Origin: Glossina fuscipes | Lineage: Eukaryota > Arthropoda > Insecta > Diptera > Glossinidae | Length of the DNA: 64,000 bases | Assembly (NCBI RefSeq): GCF_014805625.2 | Contig: NW_023998414.1 | Span: forward strand, 17,365,154-17,429,153 | Direction of reading: 5' to 3' | The notes under the pieces: generated by a model | Seen by the model: the letters and a program-made list of their open reading frames with translations, nothing else | What the model was told of the DNA's origin: nothing | The model's database searches: none | Shown here: positions 12,041 through 24,126 of the stretch, one piece after another | Layout: every line of letters starts with the position of its first letter | Numbering within the stretch: the first letter of the stretch is position 1 | Position numbers and translations under genes: made by a program

Positions 12041-13470
12041 GGTCTTTTCGTTTTACTACCTTTGTTATATATTCTCTTGATGCGTACATACATACATGCA
12101 TGCACACAATTGATGCACTTTTATTTATTATTACTTTACACACAAGAGCTACTCTTGTTCATATTGAATATTACATATACACATGTTACGCTTTAACGCA
12201 TAAGAGCATTTTGGCACATAACACAATTTCGTATACGAAATATTTTCCAAAAAAAAAAAAAAAACAAACAAACCAAAATTCATTTACATACTTAATATTC
12301 TTTTGTGTTATTGTTATTCTTGTGATTGTTGTTGTTGTTGTAATTGCTGTTGCTATTATTATTGTTGGGTTAACTTGAATTTTTTTTCAATTAAACAAGA
12401 AGAACAACACTGAGGAAAAGTTTAGATGAATTGATATTTCTCCTATGCTATTATCATTAAGCAAGTAAAGGCAAAGAAAAAAACAAGAAAAAGAAAGAAA
12501 GTAAAAAATTAAATTAAATTAAAAATATAAACAAACATGAAAACATGAAATTTATGCGGTGTTATTAATTAGCGTACGTTTGCACAATTCTTCTTCACTG
12601 TCGCTTTTAATTAGTTGAATATTGCAAACAGTTCAAGCACAAGGTATTAAAGTAAATTTCTACAAAATTTTTATCTCATACGAGCCACATATTCTAGCAT
12701 CCGCTTCCATTGTTTATTTAACACTTTCCTTCGATAATTATGTTTGCCTCCTTATATCTTTCAATTTATCGCGGTTTATTTACGCGAACATGTATGTTAT
12801 GCAAATTTTAGGATATCAGTGTCGTCTCTTACTTTCACAACCGGATCGCGAGGGCACATTATTATTCATAACTCTATCACTGCAGACATAAACAGGCGAG
12901 TAGTAACTAAATTCATTAACGATTCTTACTACCATTTACTATTTACTATTCAGCAGCAATCAATTATTAATACTTAATGTTAAAATTTGAAATTCCATTG
13001 GTGGATGGGGAATGGGGAATGGGGGGGGAATTCAATAAATTACTTTATGTTAATATGAACATTTGCTGGCAAGTAAAAATAATAAATCGCTACGTCCGTC
13101 ACTGATATATTCGATACATTTCATGTATCATGGATTGTTAGAACGTACTTGTGCACTACCTCGTTGTGTGTGCAAGTACATGTATATCGATTATTATTAT
13201 TTCTTTTTTTTTTTGTTATGGGGTCGTAAAGTTGTACGTGATTCAAATAATGAAAACGAAATGCGGTTATTACTTGAATTTCTATACCAACGGCTAACGA
13301 ACGCTTCCCAAACCAAGCTATCATAATTTTTGATAATTCGATTTGTAATATGCTTAAGTACGCCGCTCTACAGGTACTGCGAAAACTATACGTGTGTATA
13401 TGTCTGTCATTACATTGGAATATAACAATTTTTATTTATCTTTTTGTCGGATGGGATGGCAATTCTATTA

Positions 13471-13490
13471 GTGTGTGTGTGTGTGTGTGT
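13471..13490. repeat. (GT)n microsatellite
   Basis: Ten GT units. Confidence 0.9.
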
Positions 13491-14091
13491 AATTGTGTAT
13501 ACGCGTATTCATTCATATTCACTTCCGAGCGTTTAGGAGTATGACTTTGTCAATATTCAGAAATGTTGAGGCAAATGTGAGACGCAAGCTGTTTATAACC
13601 AATTGACGCCTTAATACCTATCACACGCTTAAAGCTCAATCGGCCGAGAATATAAATTTCAGATAGCAATTTGATAATTTGCATAAGATATACACGGATG
13701 GGTGTACACTGTGCGTAGAGTCTTTGAACAGGGACTCTTGAACTGTTAAAATACAATCATCATTAAAAGTAAAAAAAAAAAAAAATAGAATGTTTTCAAG
13801 TATGAATCGGCGCACACCCGTACAACGCTATAATATAGTATTCGAATATTCACGGTCATCATCATCATTTTCTAAACACACAATCATTTTGAGTGATGAG
13901 ACTGACTCATTTTCATTTGGTTGCGTACGCAAACAAGCCAAATTATCGCATCTGGGTCTCTGAAAACCTACAGAACAAATGTCCGAGAAATCCATCAAAT
14001 CAAAAAGAGTGACAGTTATTTGTGGCTGTTGGGTTGACGCTGTGATTGGGAGATACCTTTTCGAATTTACGTATATAAACGTGCATTTGTA

Positions 14092-14115
14092 TGTGTGTGT
14101 GTGTGTGTGTGTGTG
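14092..14115. repeat. (TG)n microsatellite
   Basis: About twelve TG units, ending in tgcgtgc. Confidence 0.9.
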
Positions 14116-14284
14116 CGTGCATGTTTTTGGGGGAGCACAGTGGCCGTTTGTATGTATAAACTATGCGTTACTGCTTGTTTTTTTCTTTTTTTCATCAGAC
14201 TCTTTTTGTATTATTTTCGCGTAAAACTGAGGTGATGAAAACTCAATAAGCTGCGTTTCTCCCTTTGATTAACTTTGTTCTTGT

Positions 14285-14298
14285 TGTGTGTGTGTTTG

Positions 14299-14335
<37 letters not shown>
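14285..14335. repeat. (TG)n microsatellite, interrupted once
   Basis: A short TG run, the interruption tttgga, and then about 18 further GT units. Confidence 0.9.
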
Positions 14336-14338
<3 letters not shown>

Positions 14339-16274
14339 CTGTCTGGGCACCGTTACGGTATGCACGACGATAGCCTCAAATGAATGCCCTTTCATCACGG
14401 ACTTATTATCTTTCTGACAGAAGGACGGACCGAAAGAATTGTATTGTTAGCGATGGACATTTAATCTTTCTCTTGAGCGAAGCAGTTAATGTCAACTACG
14501 ATTATTTCAATTATAATTTATTATTAAAAGACTTTGTTTCGCAAATCAGTAGTGTATTTCGTAATCCGGGGTGAACAGAATAGTTTTATTTAATATTGCA
14601 ATACAATCGCAGTAAATGGTGGTGAGGGTATAAATTAAGCCTACTTCGTTTCGGAGGAAAGGTGGTTGGCGTTAAAGTAAAGACTTCCTGAAAATGCATT
14701 TGACATTGCGCAATCGCTAGATGGGATAGACAGTGGGACATGCTTAAATGAATTTTTTTTTTTTGGTTTTATAAAATTACATATATAATTACAAAGTTTC
14801 CAAGCCGGGAATAAAAAACGATTCGGTTATCGTTTATGAATCCGTGACGAAAAGCTATGACGTTTATTACAAACGGATTGACAAAACTAATTGATATGTC
14901 AGTATAACGGGGTACAAGAATGAAATGATAATTAAAAGGTGAGCATGTAACGGTGAGCGTATGAGATTCACAATCGCGATGTGAACATAATATTTTCAAT
15001 TATTCAGAATGAAAAATGGTTTCTTATTAAGAAAAGAAAATGAAATTTTCATTGCATTCAAATTGATTTACATTAAAATGTAAATTTTTCTCAGTCTTTT
15101 ACAAAACCAAGTCATCTCGTTCCGCTTAAGTTATCTAAAGTCTGCAGTTTGTAATTAGTTTATAAATATTTTCTATGCATCTGCATCTTATTAGCAAATG
15201 CATTCTCGTATCTAATATGTGAAGAGTTTTTTTTGTTTTTGTTTTTTAACGAAACAAAAATTGTACGCATATACTGTCGCAGCAGCAACAAAGATGTATT
15301 GCATATCGAAATGAATAAATTGACGCACGACTTTTTAAGTTCTTTTATTAGAGCGTAGCATTTCCTACTTTGTTTTTTTTTATCTTTTATAGTTTCTCTA
15401 TACTAGTAGTAGTTTAACCAGTTGGATGCGTCTTAAATCGAAATCGTGATTTCACTTGCTCTACAAGAGCAAGAACTTCTCCGCCTGGTTTCTTATGGAC
15501 ATTACAACGGATAAGAAGAAAAGGAAATTTCTTTACTTGATGATTACAAAATTGGATAAGAGCTTTAACTTCTTAAAATTTCGAATCGCTCGATATGTTT
15601 ACAACCGGGAGTACATGATCATCTTACGTATGTATGTACTCAAGTCAAATTCCCATTCGATTTACTGATATAAAGCAAATGTGACTCTTAGACAAATACA
15701 TACGGAAATGTTCGATTATCTGTTTTGGAAATTAGTTCACGCCTCTATTCATAATGAATATCATTGTCGATATATTGCCCATAATTTCTCAAATGCGTCG
15801 GTCACACATAACATAAGTTCTATGTCTTAGCTTTTCAAAGAATTTCCACCCAACAAGGGGACGTTCGTTGTGGACGATATAGGGTTAAGTTCAGTAACAA
15901 TTGCATTCTGTTTCGTTTATAGGCCAAGAAATAAAAGGTTCTTTTTTTTATCTATTAATCTATTTTTGGGAAAGTTTGCATGTTTTAGAGGTTTTTGTTT
16001 GTTTTTCTTTTCTGACGGTATCGAAATCAATTTACTGTACATTCAGCTCGGAAACCACAACGAGTGGAGCAGATATTTTTGCTTTTGAATAGAGAGAAAT
16101 GCGAATTAGGAAAATCAAAAAATACAAGAATTCTTAAGTCTAAATTGATTTGATCATATGTGCCCGTCCCTCCATTTACATTACATTTTTGATATCCTGC
16201 GCCATTTGTAATTAAGCTTGCGCGCAGCTATGCACCATCGAGAAGAACTTAAGATAAACACAGCTGTTATTATT

Positions 16275-16475
16275 AAATTGGTCTGTCCGTCTTTGCTTGT
16301 TTTTTTATGTTCAATCTAAAGACCGCAATTTTGAAGATATTTTGATGAAATTTGGTGCCCTGACGCGTTTTGGACGAACGATATTGACAGTAGTTAAGAT
16401 CGGATTACTTTTTGGACCTTTTTAGAGGTAACGTCCTACTCTGAAAACTCGGTATATGTGTAGCTGCAGGAAAGT
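16275..16475 (-). repeat. Palindrome-ended dispersed repeat, reversed fragment
   Basis: Read on the plus strand this is the family in reverse: 'ggtctgtccgtctttgc', then 'ttttgatgaaatttggtgcc', then 'cgttttggacgaacgatatt'. The same order is seen in the reversed copies at 36630 and 55412. The terminal hairpins are not recognisable. Confidence 0.5.
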
Positions 16476-17028
16476 ATAAGGTATTCAATGGCTAAATATA
16501 AATAAATTTAATGATAAAAGTTGAAAAGCAAGATATTTACTATTAGTTGAGATTGAAAGGTCGATCTTTAGCAAATATCATAGACTACCGAGTTGTCGGT
16601 GTCAAAACTAACTTGAAAAAAAATTTAATTGCATTTTAATGTATTTGTTTGACTATAACAAGTGAGTTGTTGACAGATTTCGTATGAAATTGACTGCAAA
16701 TACTTTTTAGACACATCTCAAGGATTCAAAATTCCTCTCTTCTTCCTTTTTTCGATTTTTAATTTTTCTCTTCCATTAAAAAACGACGCATTTAAACGAT
16801 TAATAGAATGTTTTGATAACATTTTAACTTTAATGCAACGTACATTGTACTGTGTTGTGTTCAGTGTATATTTCTTAAAATAAATCGAATGCTTGCCTTT
16901 TTTATTATTTTGCTTCGAGTTAATAATTTAAAAGTTAATAGAAAGAAAAATTACTCATGTTGCTCTGTCTTCTATTGAGTGAATGTTTGCGTGTGGTTTA
17001 GCGTGCCCGGTCTTTTATTATCTTATAT

Positions 17029-17061
17029 ACATATATATATACATATATATATATATATATG
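17029..17061. repeat. (AT)n tract
   Basis: An imperfect (AT)n run with tac interruptions. Confidence 0.85.
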
Positions 17062-17290
17062 TACATATTTTGTCTTCTCGCATTGTACTAACATTAATAT
17101 TTAACGAATGTTTTTTGTACTTGAAGTGACATTGATGAACATTTCACTATTTGTTTGGTAAGAAGTTCTTTATTGCCAACATGTAGCATTTCTGATCGAA
17201 AATCAATAAAAAAATATAAAAAAATTTTATAAAAATAAGAAACAATGAATAAAAATCCAAATTTTTAACTAAGCGGAACGGCGATTCCGC

Positions 17291-17318
17291 CCCTCCCTCT
17301 CTCTCTCTCTCTCTCTCT
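17291..17318. repeat. (CT)n microsatellite
   Basis: About twelve CT units after a ccctcc lead-in. Confidence 0.9.
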
Positions 17319-17405
17319 GTGTTTAGCTGATTGAAATAAAAAAGCAATATAAAAAAATATAAACAAATATAAAAAGATATCAAAAAATATTTATATGTAA
17401 GTATA

Positions 17406-18516
17406 TTAGGTACTTGTATGTATTTTGATCATCTTTTTACTTGGGGAAAAAAAGCATTTATTGAGGAAAATTGGTAGAATATATGTTAATCAAAACGTTC
17501 TCCATCATCTTCTACAACTTTTTCTCATCTTTCTGACAATATGGCGATACAGCGTCGAAAGACGGATATTTGCTTGGTAGCCCACTTGCCCACTTAGTTT
17601 GCCCACTTCTTCATCGTCATGAAATCACGCACCAATCAAGCCATCCTGCATCGATCTGAAGACGGTATGTCTGGGGAGTAAGCTGGATGCAGCAAAACTT
17701 CTCATTCGAACTGCAACAGTGTATCCTTAGAAACTCTTGCACAATATAGCCGAACGTTGTCAATGCAAGAGGGTGGCTTCGCGTTTGTTAACCGCTATCG
17801 CTGACGTTTCTTTCTACCAACAATACATCGTTCAATTTCTTCAATTGATGTCGCTAGACATCTGCAGTAACAGTTTCATTCGGTTTTAGCAGCTCGTAAC
17901 ACACTATACCTTACTGATCCCACCATATGTATACCAAAATTTGTTGGCACGAATATTCGGCTTCAGCATCGATATGGGCGACTGTCCTGGATTAACACAT
18001 GACTTTTTGCTCTTAGGATTGTCGTAGTAGAAAACTCTTATTTTTTTGCTTGGCGAGCAATGAAACCGCGATGTTGAACCGGTTCGAAATAGTATTTTCG
18101 GTCCGGTTCGGTTTATGGTAGCCATTTTCCCGCCCTTTGCAGAAACATTTGATTCATCAATCTGCTAAACTGTACGAAAGTTCTTTGCAAGCTTGAGTCT
18201 TGTAATTCATTATCTTTTTTACTTTTTTGGTCCTCCAGATAGTTCGTTGCCAATTGGAATATGATGCAGTAGCATCATCATAATGATGGGCATCCGATTT
18301 CTTCGTATTAAACAACAACAAAAGTAATGAATGTAGAAAATGCAATTTCAGCAATGGTTAGCGTCTGTATATACTGAATAACTCAATAATAATAAATGGA
18401 AAACTGTTATTGTGCGTAGAGAAAGGACAAAATCATCGAATTTAATCCTTTTGTATATTGATACTTTGCATTTTAATCAGTAGATGTCGCTCCTCGAAAT
18501 ACACACATGCACCTAA
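17406..18516 (-). mobile_element. Decayed mariner transposon with visible terminal inverted repeats
   Basis: The left end begins at 17406 with 'ttaggtacttgtatgtattt' and is preceded by TA. The right end, read in reverse from 18516, begins 'ttaggtgcatgtgtgtattt' and is followed by TA. The two 23-base ends differ at only four positions, and both are flanked by the TA duplication that mariner elements make. The element is about 1.1 kb, slightly shorter than the usual mariner length of about 1.3 kb, so it has lost internal sequence. The minus strand between the ends holds a broken transposase. It should be immobile by itself. Confidence 0.8.
17450..18354 (-). pseudogene. Mariner transposase relic (DDE superfamily), frameshifted
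   Basis: The parent protein cuts and joins mariner DNA at TA sites in the nucleus. On the minus strand the best segment is 18125-17904, which contains YDNPKSKKSCVNPGQ followed by KPNI. This matches the region near the first and second catalytic Asp of mariner transposases (usual form YDNPKRKKSW.DPGQ...KPNI). Upstream, at about 18290, a piece reads YDDATASYSNWQR, like the N-terminal helix-turn-helix region. Downstream, about 17700-17450, a broken frame carries FRSMQDGL and FHDDEEVGK, which fit the C-terminal 'LFRSMQ..L....F.....V' stretch. Several frameshifts and stops separate these pieces. A triplicated 'gcccactt' lies at about 17580-17607. Family assignment is by memory of conserved motifs; the exact mariner subfamily is not claimed. 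Confidence 0.75.
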
Positions 18517-18541
18517 TATATATATATATATATATATATAT
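18517..18541. repeat. (TA)n tract abutting the mariner right end
   Basis: The TA repeat starts exactly at the TA duplication of the mariner insertion, so it may represent the original target or a later expansion of it. Confidence 0.85.
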
Positions 18542-19000
18542 TACTCTAATAAATTATTTAGTAAAATTTGCAAGAAGCCATTGAAAGGACTTATGAAAAA
18601 TATCCAAGTAAGAACAACAAGCTTTTGAGTTAATTCGCTTCGTATGATTTTTCATTCAATTCATAAAATGCTTCAACTTTCAATAGTCTCTAATGAAATT
18701 TATAGTATAATATCTTATCAAATTTTTCGATCCATATATACACAAATGTAAAGTTTTCAAACGGTTTCAGGATTATATTGCTCTGTTCACCCGTCGTTTA
18801 TTTGTCATTTATTGCCATGACTTTTACTTTCTTACGTAAGATGATTTAACTCGTTCACAACAAACCTACAATATTGGCAAAGAGTTTTCCATATCTCGCG
18901 TCTGCATGTCATTACTAAATACTTCCTGAAAGCTACCTTCTCTTACAAGTGTCCCCTTGACATTTAACAAATAGTATAATCTACCGTTTTAATCATAGAC

Positions 19001-19640
19001 ATGTACAAGCAACGTATTAAAACGAATCGAAATTACTCAACAACTGCTTACGAAAACCAATGTGATTTTAAAATTAATATATGTTTTCGTGTTGCAAATC
19101 GTTCAAGTGAATCAATGATTCAAAGGTTACTGAAAAAATTTAAGATTATGTTCATGATAAACCAGAAGTTCGTAGATCACAAAGTGCTCGTAGGGCAGAC
19201 GAAGACATTGCTGCTGTTGCCTAAAGTGTGCTTGATGAACTGAAACCACACTAGTTACTGTATCAATAGCTTGGCGAATTTTGTGCTCTTATAAGATTCC
19301 ATAAACACAAGCCAGTCAACATATCATGTGAAACGGAGACAATTCCTTCCGTATTGTTGGTCAGAGGACAAAAGAAAACTTTTTTCTGCGTCTTCATTCC
19401 ATTCAAAATTGAACGGATATATATAGCTTGCGTTTTATCCCCTTTGGATTATTTTGTTTGGGGTTTTTTGGAAAGCACAATATTTATCAGGATCGTCTCC
19501 TACACATTGGCATTTGAAAACCAGTATGTGGAACGAAATTAATTAATTAAACGAGCTGCTGCCCAGAAGAGCTATTGACAACTTTTGATGCTTGTATGGA
19601 GAATTGTAAACATACCCGCTTCGAATATATACGTACATTG
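19001..19640 (+). pseudogene. Second mariner-type transposase relic, catalytic core mostly lost
   Basis: The first part (19001-19160) includes ANRSSESMIQRLLKKF, matching the N-terminal 'RPSESTIRRLV.KF' helix of one mariner lineage. In another frame (about 19159-19220) the sequence reads DKPEVRRSQSARRADEDIAA, matching the linker '...R..R..R.EENIAAV' of the same lineage. Near the end (about 19430-19500) LSPLDYFVWGFLEST matches the conserved 'LTPLDYFLWGYVKS' that follows the DDE core, and the frame then decays through a tail at about 19560-19630. The region between, which should hold most of the catalytic Asp residues, is too short and unrecognisable, so there was an internal deletion plus frameshifts. 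It is a different mariner lineage from the neighbour at 17406-18516, only 485 bases away. No terminal repeats were found. Confidence 0.65.
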
Positions 19641-21849
19641 TAAGTGATCATACCTACCAATCAATTGCAATACAGATTTTCATATAGCTATCTCAGTTAT
19701 TTTATGCTTTATATATTGAGAGAAAATCTAGTTGAGTGCTTTAGAAAACCCTCCACAATAAATGAGAAAATCCTGGGCCTCTTCAAGCGATTCTTTGATA
19801 ATGCCCAACTGAAAAGTCCGCATTAGCATTGCATTGTTTTATGTAAGAAGCAAGTCAATTGATTGATCGGGATGATTTTTGAATTGAGAAGGCGATAGGG
19901 AACAGCTTGATCACGTTCGTTCATTTGCGGTAAGCTTCAGTCGAATAGCTTGTATCACTTATAAACTATATTCTTTTGCTTTTGCCATTCCCAGCTTTTG
20001 CTGGGATTGTTGAGATGATCACAGTTGTTATTCTTGCGGTTACGAACGTGCTATCAATAGACGACACTAAGTGAACAGGTAGACAGATGACGCTTCGATG
20101 GCTAGACAAGTAGATGTACTTAAATGAGTTGTAAAACCTTCAGCTGTTTTATGGTGCATTTCGTGGATATATGTAGGTTTTGCAAGTTGCAAGACAATTG
20201 TAGTATGGTGCCATGTCTCGGTAGTGTAAGTATGCAAACTAAAAAAAAAACAAAACTAAAAGCATAGAAACCTCCTTCTACTGTCAACAAGTTATTAGCT
20301 ATAAGATGTAATATCTAATTTATAGGTATACGACAACATAATGCAGGATCAGGTTGACGAAGTTATACGTGAAAGCCAATGGGAAAGTTTTGCCATTATT
20401 AATGGATTAGTTATATTATTTTACTTATTATTATAATTTATTTAGATCAAAAGAAATAAATTCTACTACGACTAAAAAGGAGGATCGACACTAGCAACCA
20501 ACGCTGTCGGCTTTAAATACAAGCCGGATGATGAGTCCAGTCGTTTTAATAAAGTTTAATATCTTATTGATATTTCTCTCTCTCTCTCTCTCTCTCTCTA
20601 AGTACTTTCAAGACGTCCATAATCTTAGAAAATGTCGCTGAAATTTCGAGATTTGCTGAAGATACATTAAAATACATCCTTATAATCTCTAATCAATCTC
20701 TCGTCATTTTGTTAGTCTACTATTTCTGTGTTCAATTATTAATGTTATAGTTATGTGACACTATCAAATGTCATCAATGTACTTTCGCTTAAGAAAATCT
20801 CGATAAGTAATCTTACTTAAATCGGTTTAAAATGTAAAGGCTTTCCAAAGTCTTCAATTGAACACGAATTTTGTAATAAATAAAATTAAAAAAATTGTCT
20901 AAATTGTTGGTTGTATTTTTGAATGATCGAAAAAATGTTCTCAAGCATTTTTACTCAGGCTTTATGTGATGCAATATGTGACATTCATAAAAAAATAAAT
21001 AGTACGTAGGAAAGTACAAAGTCATGGTCTATCGTTCTATCAGAAATACTAGCAACTCCTGTACCTAAATTTTGATTAAGACGAATCATATCTTAGGTTT
21101 TAGGTTAATTATGAGCTCGAACAATAGGCCGATAGCGTAAATTGTGAAGCAAAAATCGACAGTTATTGTTGTTTTCATTTTTTATGATTTCTCTATAGAC
21201 CGCAGTAACCCTCAAAAGAGCTCTGTCGAGTTTAATCAAGTTTTTATTGCGATATTTGCAATACAAGTTACAATTGCAAGAACATATGATGGACGGCCGT
21301 CTACATCCTTGTATACTTATGCAAAATCATATATGCATATTTTGGATTGAAGGCAATCTAAGGAGTTAATTAGAGTTACTTTGTCGGCTTATACGCATAC
21401 CAATTTTAGGCATTAAAAAATAGTTCTATAATACTCTCATGGGTAACTATTATGCTCCGTGATATAATTTAGAAATAGTCTTTGAACTTGGACTCCAATC
21501 TGCAATTGTACAACAATATTTGTGTGGAACTTGGCTGTCCACATATATATATATATGTATAACACATCACTCAATGTATTTTAAAACCAGAATATAGCAA
21601 ATGAAAAGTAATTTTATTATCATAGATCGATGGATCATTATCGATCGATTATGGGCAGACATGCAGTGAATTTTTAGATTGTTCTGACATATACTTGCAT
21701 ATCTGCCGAGGGTTATTGATTACATTATTTTGACAGCTGCTGTCTTCGTTCAGATGTTTGGAGAGTATTTTCCTAACCACCAAAGAGAGTTTACGGATAC
21801 CTTCATTTTATTGAAACGTTTGCAACTCTCAAAACGAAAGCTTTAGAGA
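19641..21849. other. A+T-rich stretch with no supported gene
   Basis: The stretch holds a TC microsatellite at 20574 and an AT tract at about 21543-21558. A piece at about 20060-20120 ('ggtagacagatgacgcttc') may be a very decayed fragment of the palindrome-ended repeat. A donor-like GTAAGTATG occurs at 20227 after only a short open stretch. No exon is supported. Confidence 0.45.
20574..20599. repeat. (TC)n microsatellite
   Basis: About twelve TC units. Confidence 0.9.
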
Positions 21850-22080
21850 CGGGATTAAATTCGGAACCGGTCTAGGCATGTCCATGCCTATCTGTTCGGG
21901 CATCCGGATGCCCATCTGTGTAAGGTTCACCGTAAACGTTCTTCGAGTCAGAAAAATTAAGCTATCAGCTTCGAACTTGGCAAAGATATGAGAAGCTCTG
22001 TATTGTTCCGTGCTCTACTCTGTTTTCTTATGGAAATCTATGAACAGGTTGCTATTGAATAGGGGACATATCAGTCAGAA
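21850..22080. repeat. Likely dispersed-repeat fragment with pyrimidine-rich 'ccatctgt' block
   Basis: The piece reads 'ggcatgtccatgcctatctg' and 'catccggatgcccatctgtg', then 'gcttcgaacttggcaaagat'. This layout resembles the 'gtccatctgtccg ... aaacttggtaaagat' layout of dispersed fly repeats as I remember them. No second copy was found in the window, so the call rests on family resemblance only. Confidence 0.3.
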
Positions 22081-23444
22081 GATATAGGATCAGTACAACA
22101 TCAACTGAGACCAGTTTTGACTTTCTTGATTTTGTGATCTTTCCCCTCGTGAACTCCAACAGACACAAGGATGCACTGATTACTATTTATATATTATGGT
22201 CCTACAGTGAGCATCTTTTATTTTATTGTTTTAAATTTTCTTAACATAAAGCTTAATAAGTACAATGCATTCGATCACAATCGGATACTATTTTCTTACT
22301 TATCTAATAATAAAACTCACATATGCATTCCACTTTCCTCCGAAAAGAATACAAAAACTTTGTAAATAAGGCAATCAAGCGAAGAATGCTTTTAAATTCT
22401 CAGAAGATGAGACGAACTAATGACATAAGATTCGTATGCAAACACACAAATACTATAGATGGCAGCCTTAATAGACTAGAACTTCATTTCAAAGCAACTA
22501 AGTTAAGGCAATCAAAAAAAGAAAAAATATGCCGAATATTGTTGTTTGCGTAGAAATTTGAAGTTTGGTTTTTTTTTTTTTTTTTTTTTTTGAACAACTA
22601 TTATATTTCAGTTATATACGTGTATGCGTGCACATCTCAAGTAATTAAGTCATGCAGAAATTTCTCAAAAGAGCAACTATATAAGGTTAACAAAACAACT
22701 TGATCAAACCAAATACAGTCGCACTTTTGACAAGACTTATTACAATTTTTTTATTTATTTTGTTTTTTTTTTCACTTTACTGTTTTAAATACACTTTGGG
22801 CATAACTGATATGTTTTGTCTTAAGATGCAACTTAAACACTAGGTATCGTTGCATTCTTCTGATAAGTATTTGTATTAAAAAAAATATTTAAGATGGCTA
22901 CCCATTATAAAATATCAAAAGGTCTAAAAAGTAACGAACTTCCGGTCTGCAAGTGGGCTGTTAAATAAACCCAACGATATGCAGCGAGCTGCACAACAAG
23001 TTACATTGTATATTATATAACATTAAGCATTTGAAACCGAAGTGAGTTTAAGGTTTAAATGCGTAGGCGAGTAGTAGCAATTCTGTGCAGGGCGATGAAG
23101 AACTTTATGCTATTCATTAGCACGATTGGCTATGTCATAAACAATAAGTAAAAAATGACTCACTTTTTGGTGATTTTCACAAAGATCTTGAAAGGCTTCG
23201 CACTATCTAGACAAGCCGTTATTGCGATTTTCTAACTTACAACTACACTAACAGCATTTAATATTTAAAAACCATATTTAAATGGGTTTTGTTTGCAATT
23301 CTTCAGCATCATCGGTGCTGAGGCGGGAATTCAGCGAGAAGTAGGAATTTTTAGGAATTCTTATAACAAAGTGAAAGAGAGTTAAAGAACAGACAAGCAG
23401 AAGAGGAAGATTAAACGAATTGTTTTGAAGAAAGTTCCTAAATA
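22081..23444. other. A+T-rich stretch downstream of the minus-strand gene model
   Basis: The stretch holds a poly(T) run at 22569-22591 and a 76-codon lysine- and arginine-rich plus-strand frame at 22323-22553 without recognisable motifs. I see no other exon evidence. Confidence 0.45.
22569..22591. repeat. Poly(T) tract
   Basis: About 23 consecutive T. Confidence 0.95.
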
Positions 23445-23450
23445 TTTTAT
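23445..23450 (-). promoter_or_regulatory. Possible polyadenylation signal AATAAA
   Basis: On the minus strand AATAAA occurs about 125 bases after the stop codon of the gene model at 23575. The spacing fits a short 3' UTR. In such A+T-rich DNA the hexamer occurs often by chance, so it only supports the model weakly. Confidence 0.25.
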
Positions 23451-23574
23451 TAAGTTTTTGTTGCCCCTTCGTTCTTCAAAGCAAAGAGAACTGTTAACCG
23501 TTTACATCTTCTTTCTAGATATATAGTAAGTAATTATGACCTTTAATAACTTATTAAAGTGTATGCAGATGCAT

Positions 23575-23943
23575 TTATATGTATTGAGGCCAAATCATTG
23601 CAATTCTAGCAAAATTAAAGTGCATTGATGTGTGTGGGTTTTTACACTAACATGGTATAGTCTTTTACTTACAACAGTATATTTAAAATGTTCTTGTTAG
23701 TGATTGCTAATTTTGTGTGCTCTATCGCAGTTATTGCAACAAAAAAAAAAAAAACAAAAAGCAAAAAATAAAATGGGCACACATACCCGTACCATTATAA
23801 ATTGAAAGCAACGTCTTAAAGCAAGGGTCGAGCTGGGGCGGTAAGTAACTTATAAACACATTGATTGCATCTAAATAATTTTTGTCGAAATTGGCCGGCA
23901 ATGGTTCTATATATTTAATAGACGTCACGAATATGTTACCCAA
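23575..23943 (-). CDS. Modelled 3' end of an unrecognised gene: three exons, two short introns
   Basis: Three open segments on the minus strand join in one frame. Exon A runs from about 23943 (its 5' border is uncertain) to 23787 and includes YIEPLPANFDKNYLDAINVF and PPQLDPCFKTLLSIYNGT; it ends at a GTATGT donor in phase 1. A 65-base intron containing a poly(T) tract ends in ...gatag. Exon B, 23721-23673, reads HTKLAITNKNILNIL and ends at a GTAAGT donor. A 67-base intron ends in ttttgctag. Exon C starts at 23605, reads IAMIWPQYI and stops at TAA (23577-23575). Both introns have the length typical of small fly introns, and the phases match at both joints. A possible acceptor for exon A is ...gtgaag just after 23948; another is tatatag before 23909. 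I do not recognise the protein. The peptide is short enough that chance cannot be excluded. Confidence 0.4.
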
Positions 23944-23948
23944 ACGCC

Positions 23949-24126
23949 TTCACATACATACACAATGAACTCAATAATTTGATTTTTGTTTTTGTATAAA
24001 ATTATTTGTTTTGTGTAATGACCATTAAAGTGACCATAACTGGAACTGAAAAATAAGAGGAAGTAAAACGAAAACGAAATACACTTAAAAGAGCGCATCC
24101 TATAGCAGAGTGAGTTCAAAGAGAAT
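23949..24126 (-). other. Possible further upstream exon of the 23.6-23.9 kb gene model
   Basis: On the minus strand a strong acceptor (cctcttatttttcag) ends near 24042. It is followed by an open frame with SYGHFNGHYTKQIILYKNK that runs to about 23940. It overlaps the uncertain 5' part of the next exon in another frame, and the sequence between them is too short for an intron, so either one base is missing or only one of the two is real. Its composition (N, K, I, Y) is also what A+T-rich random sequence gives. Confidence 0.2.

Larger units (their letters stand above)
10911..16274. other. Long A+T-rich stretch dominated by simple repeats
   Basis: No gene is supported. The stretch holds AAAT, TTA/TTG and GT repeats and many poly(A)/poly(T) runs. 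Open frames at 11715-12378 and 13063-13544 are products of these repeats. A minus-strand frame at 14769-14999 and a plus-strand frame at 15456-15668 have no recognisable motif. Confidence 0.5.

Noticed and set aside
11715..12378. Frames of more than 110 codons on both strands
   Set aside because: They are driven by TTA/TTG triplet repeats and poly(A), giving Asn- or Ile/Val-rich nonsense.
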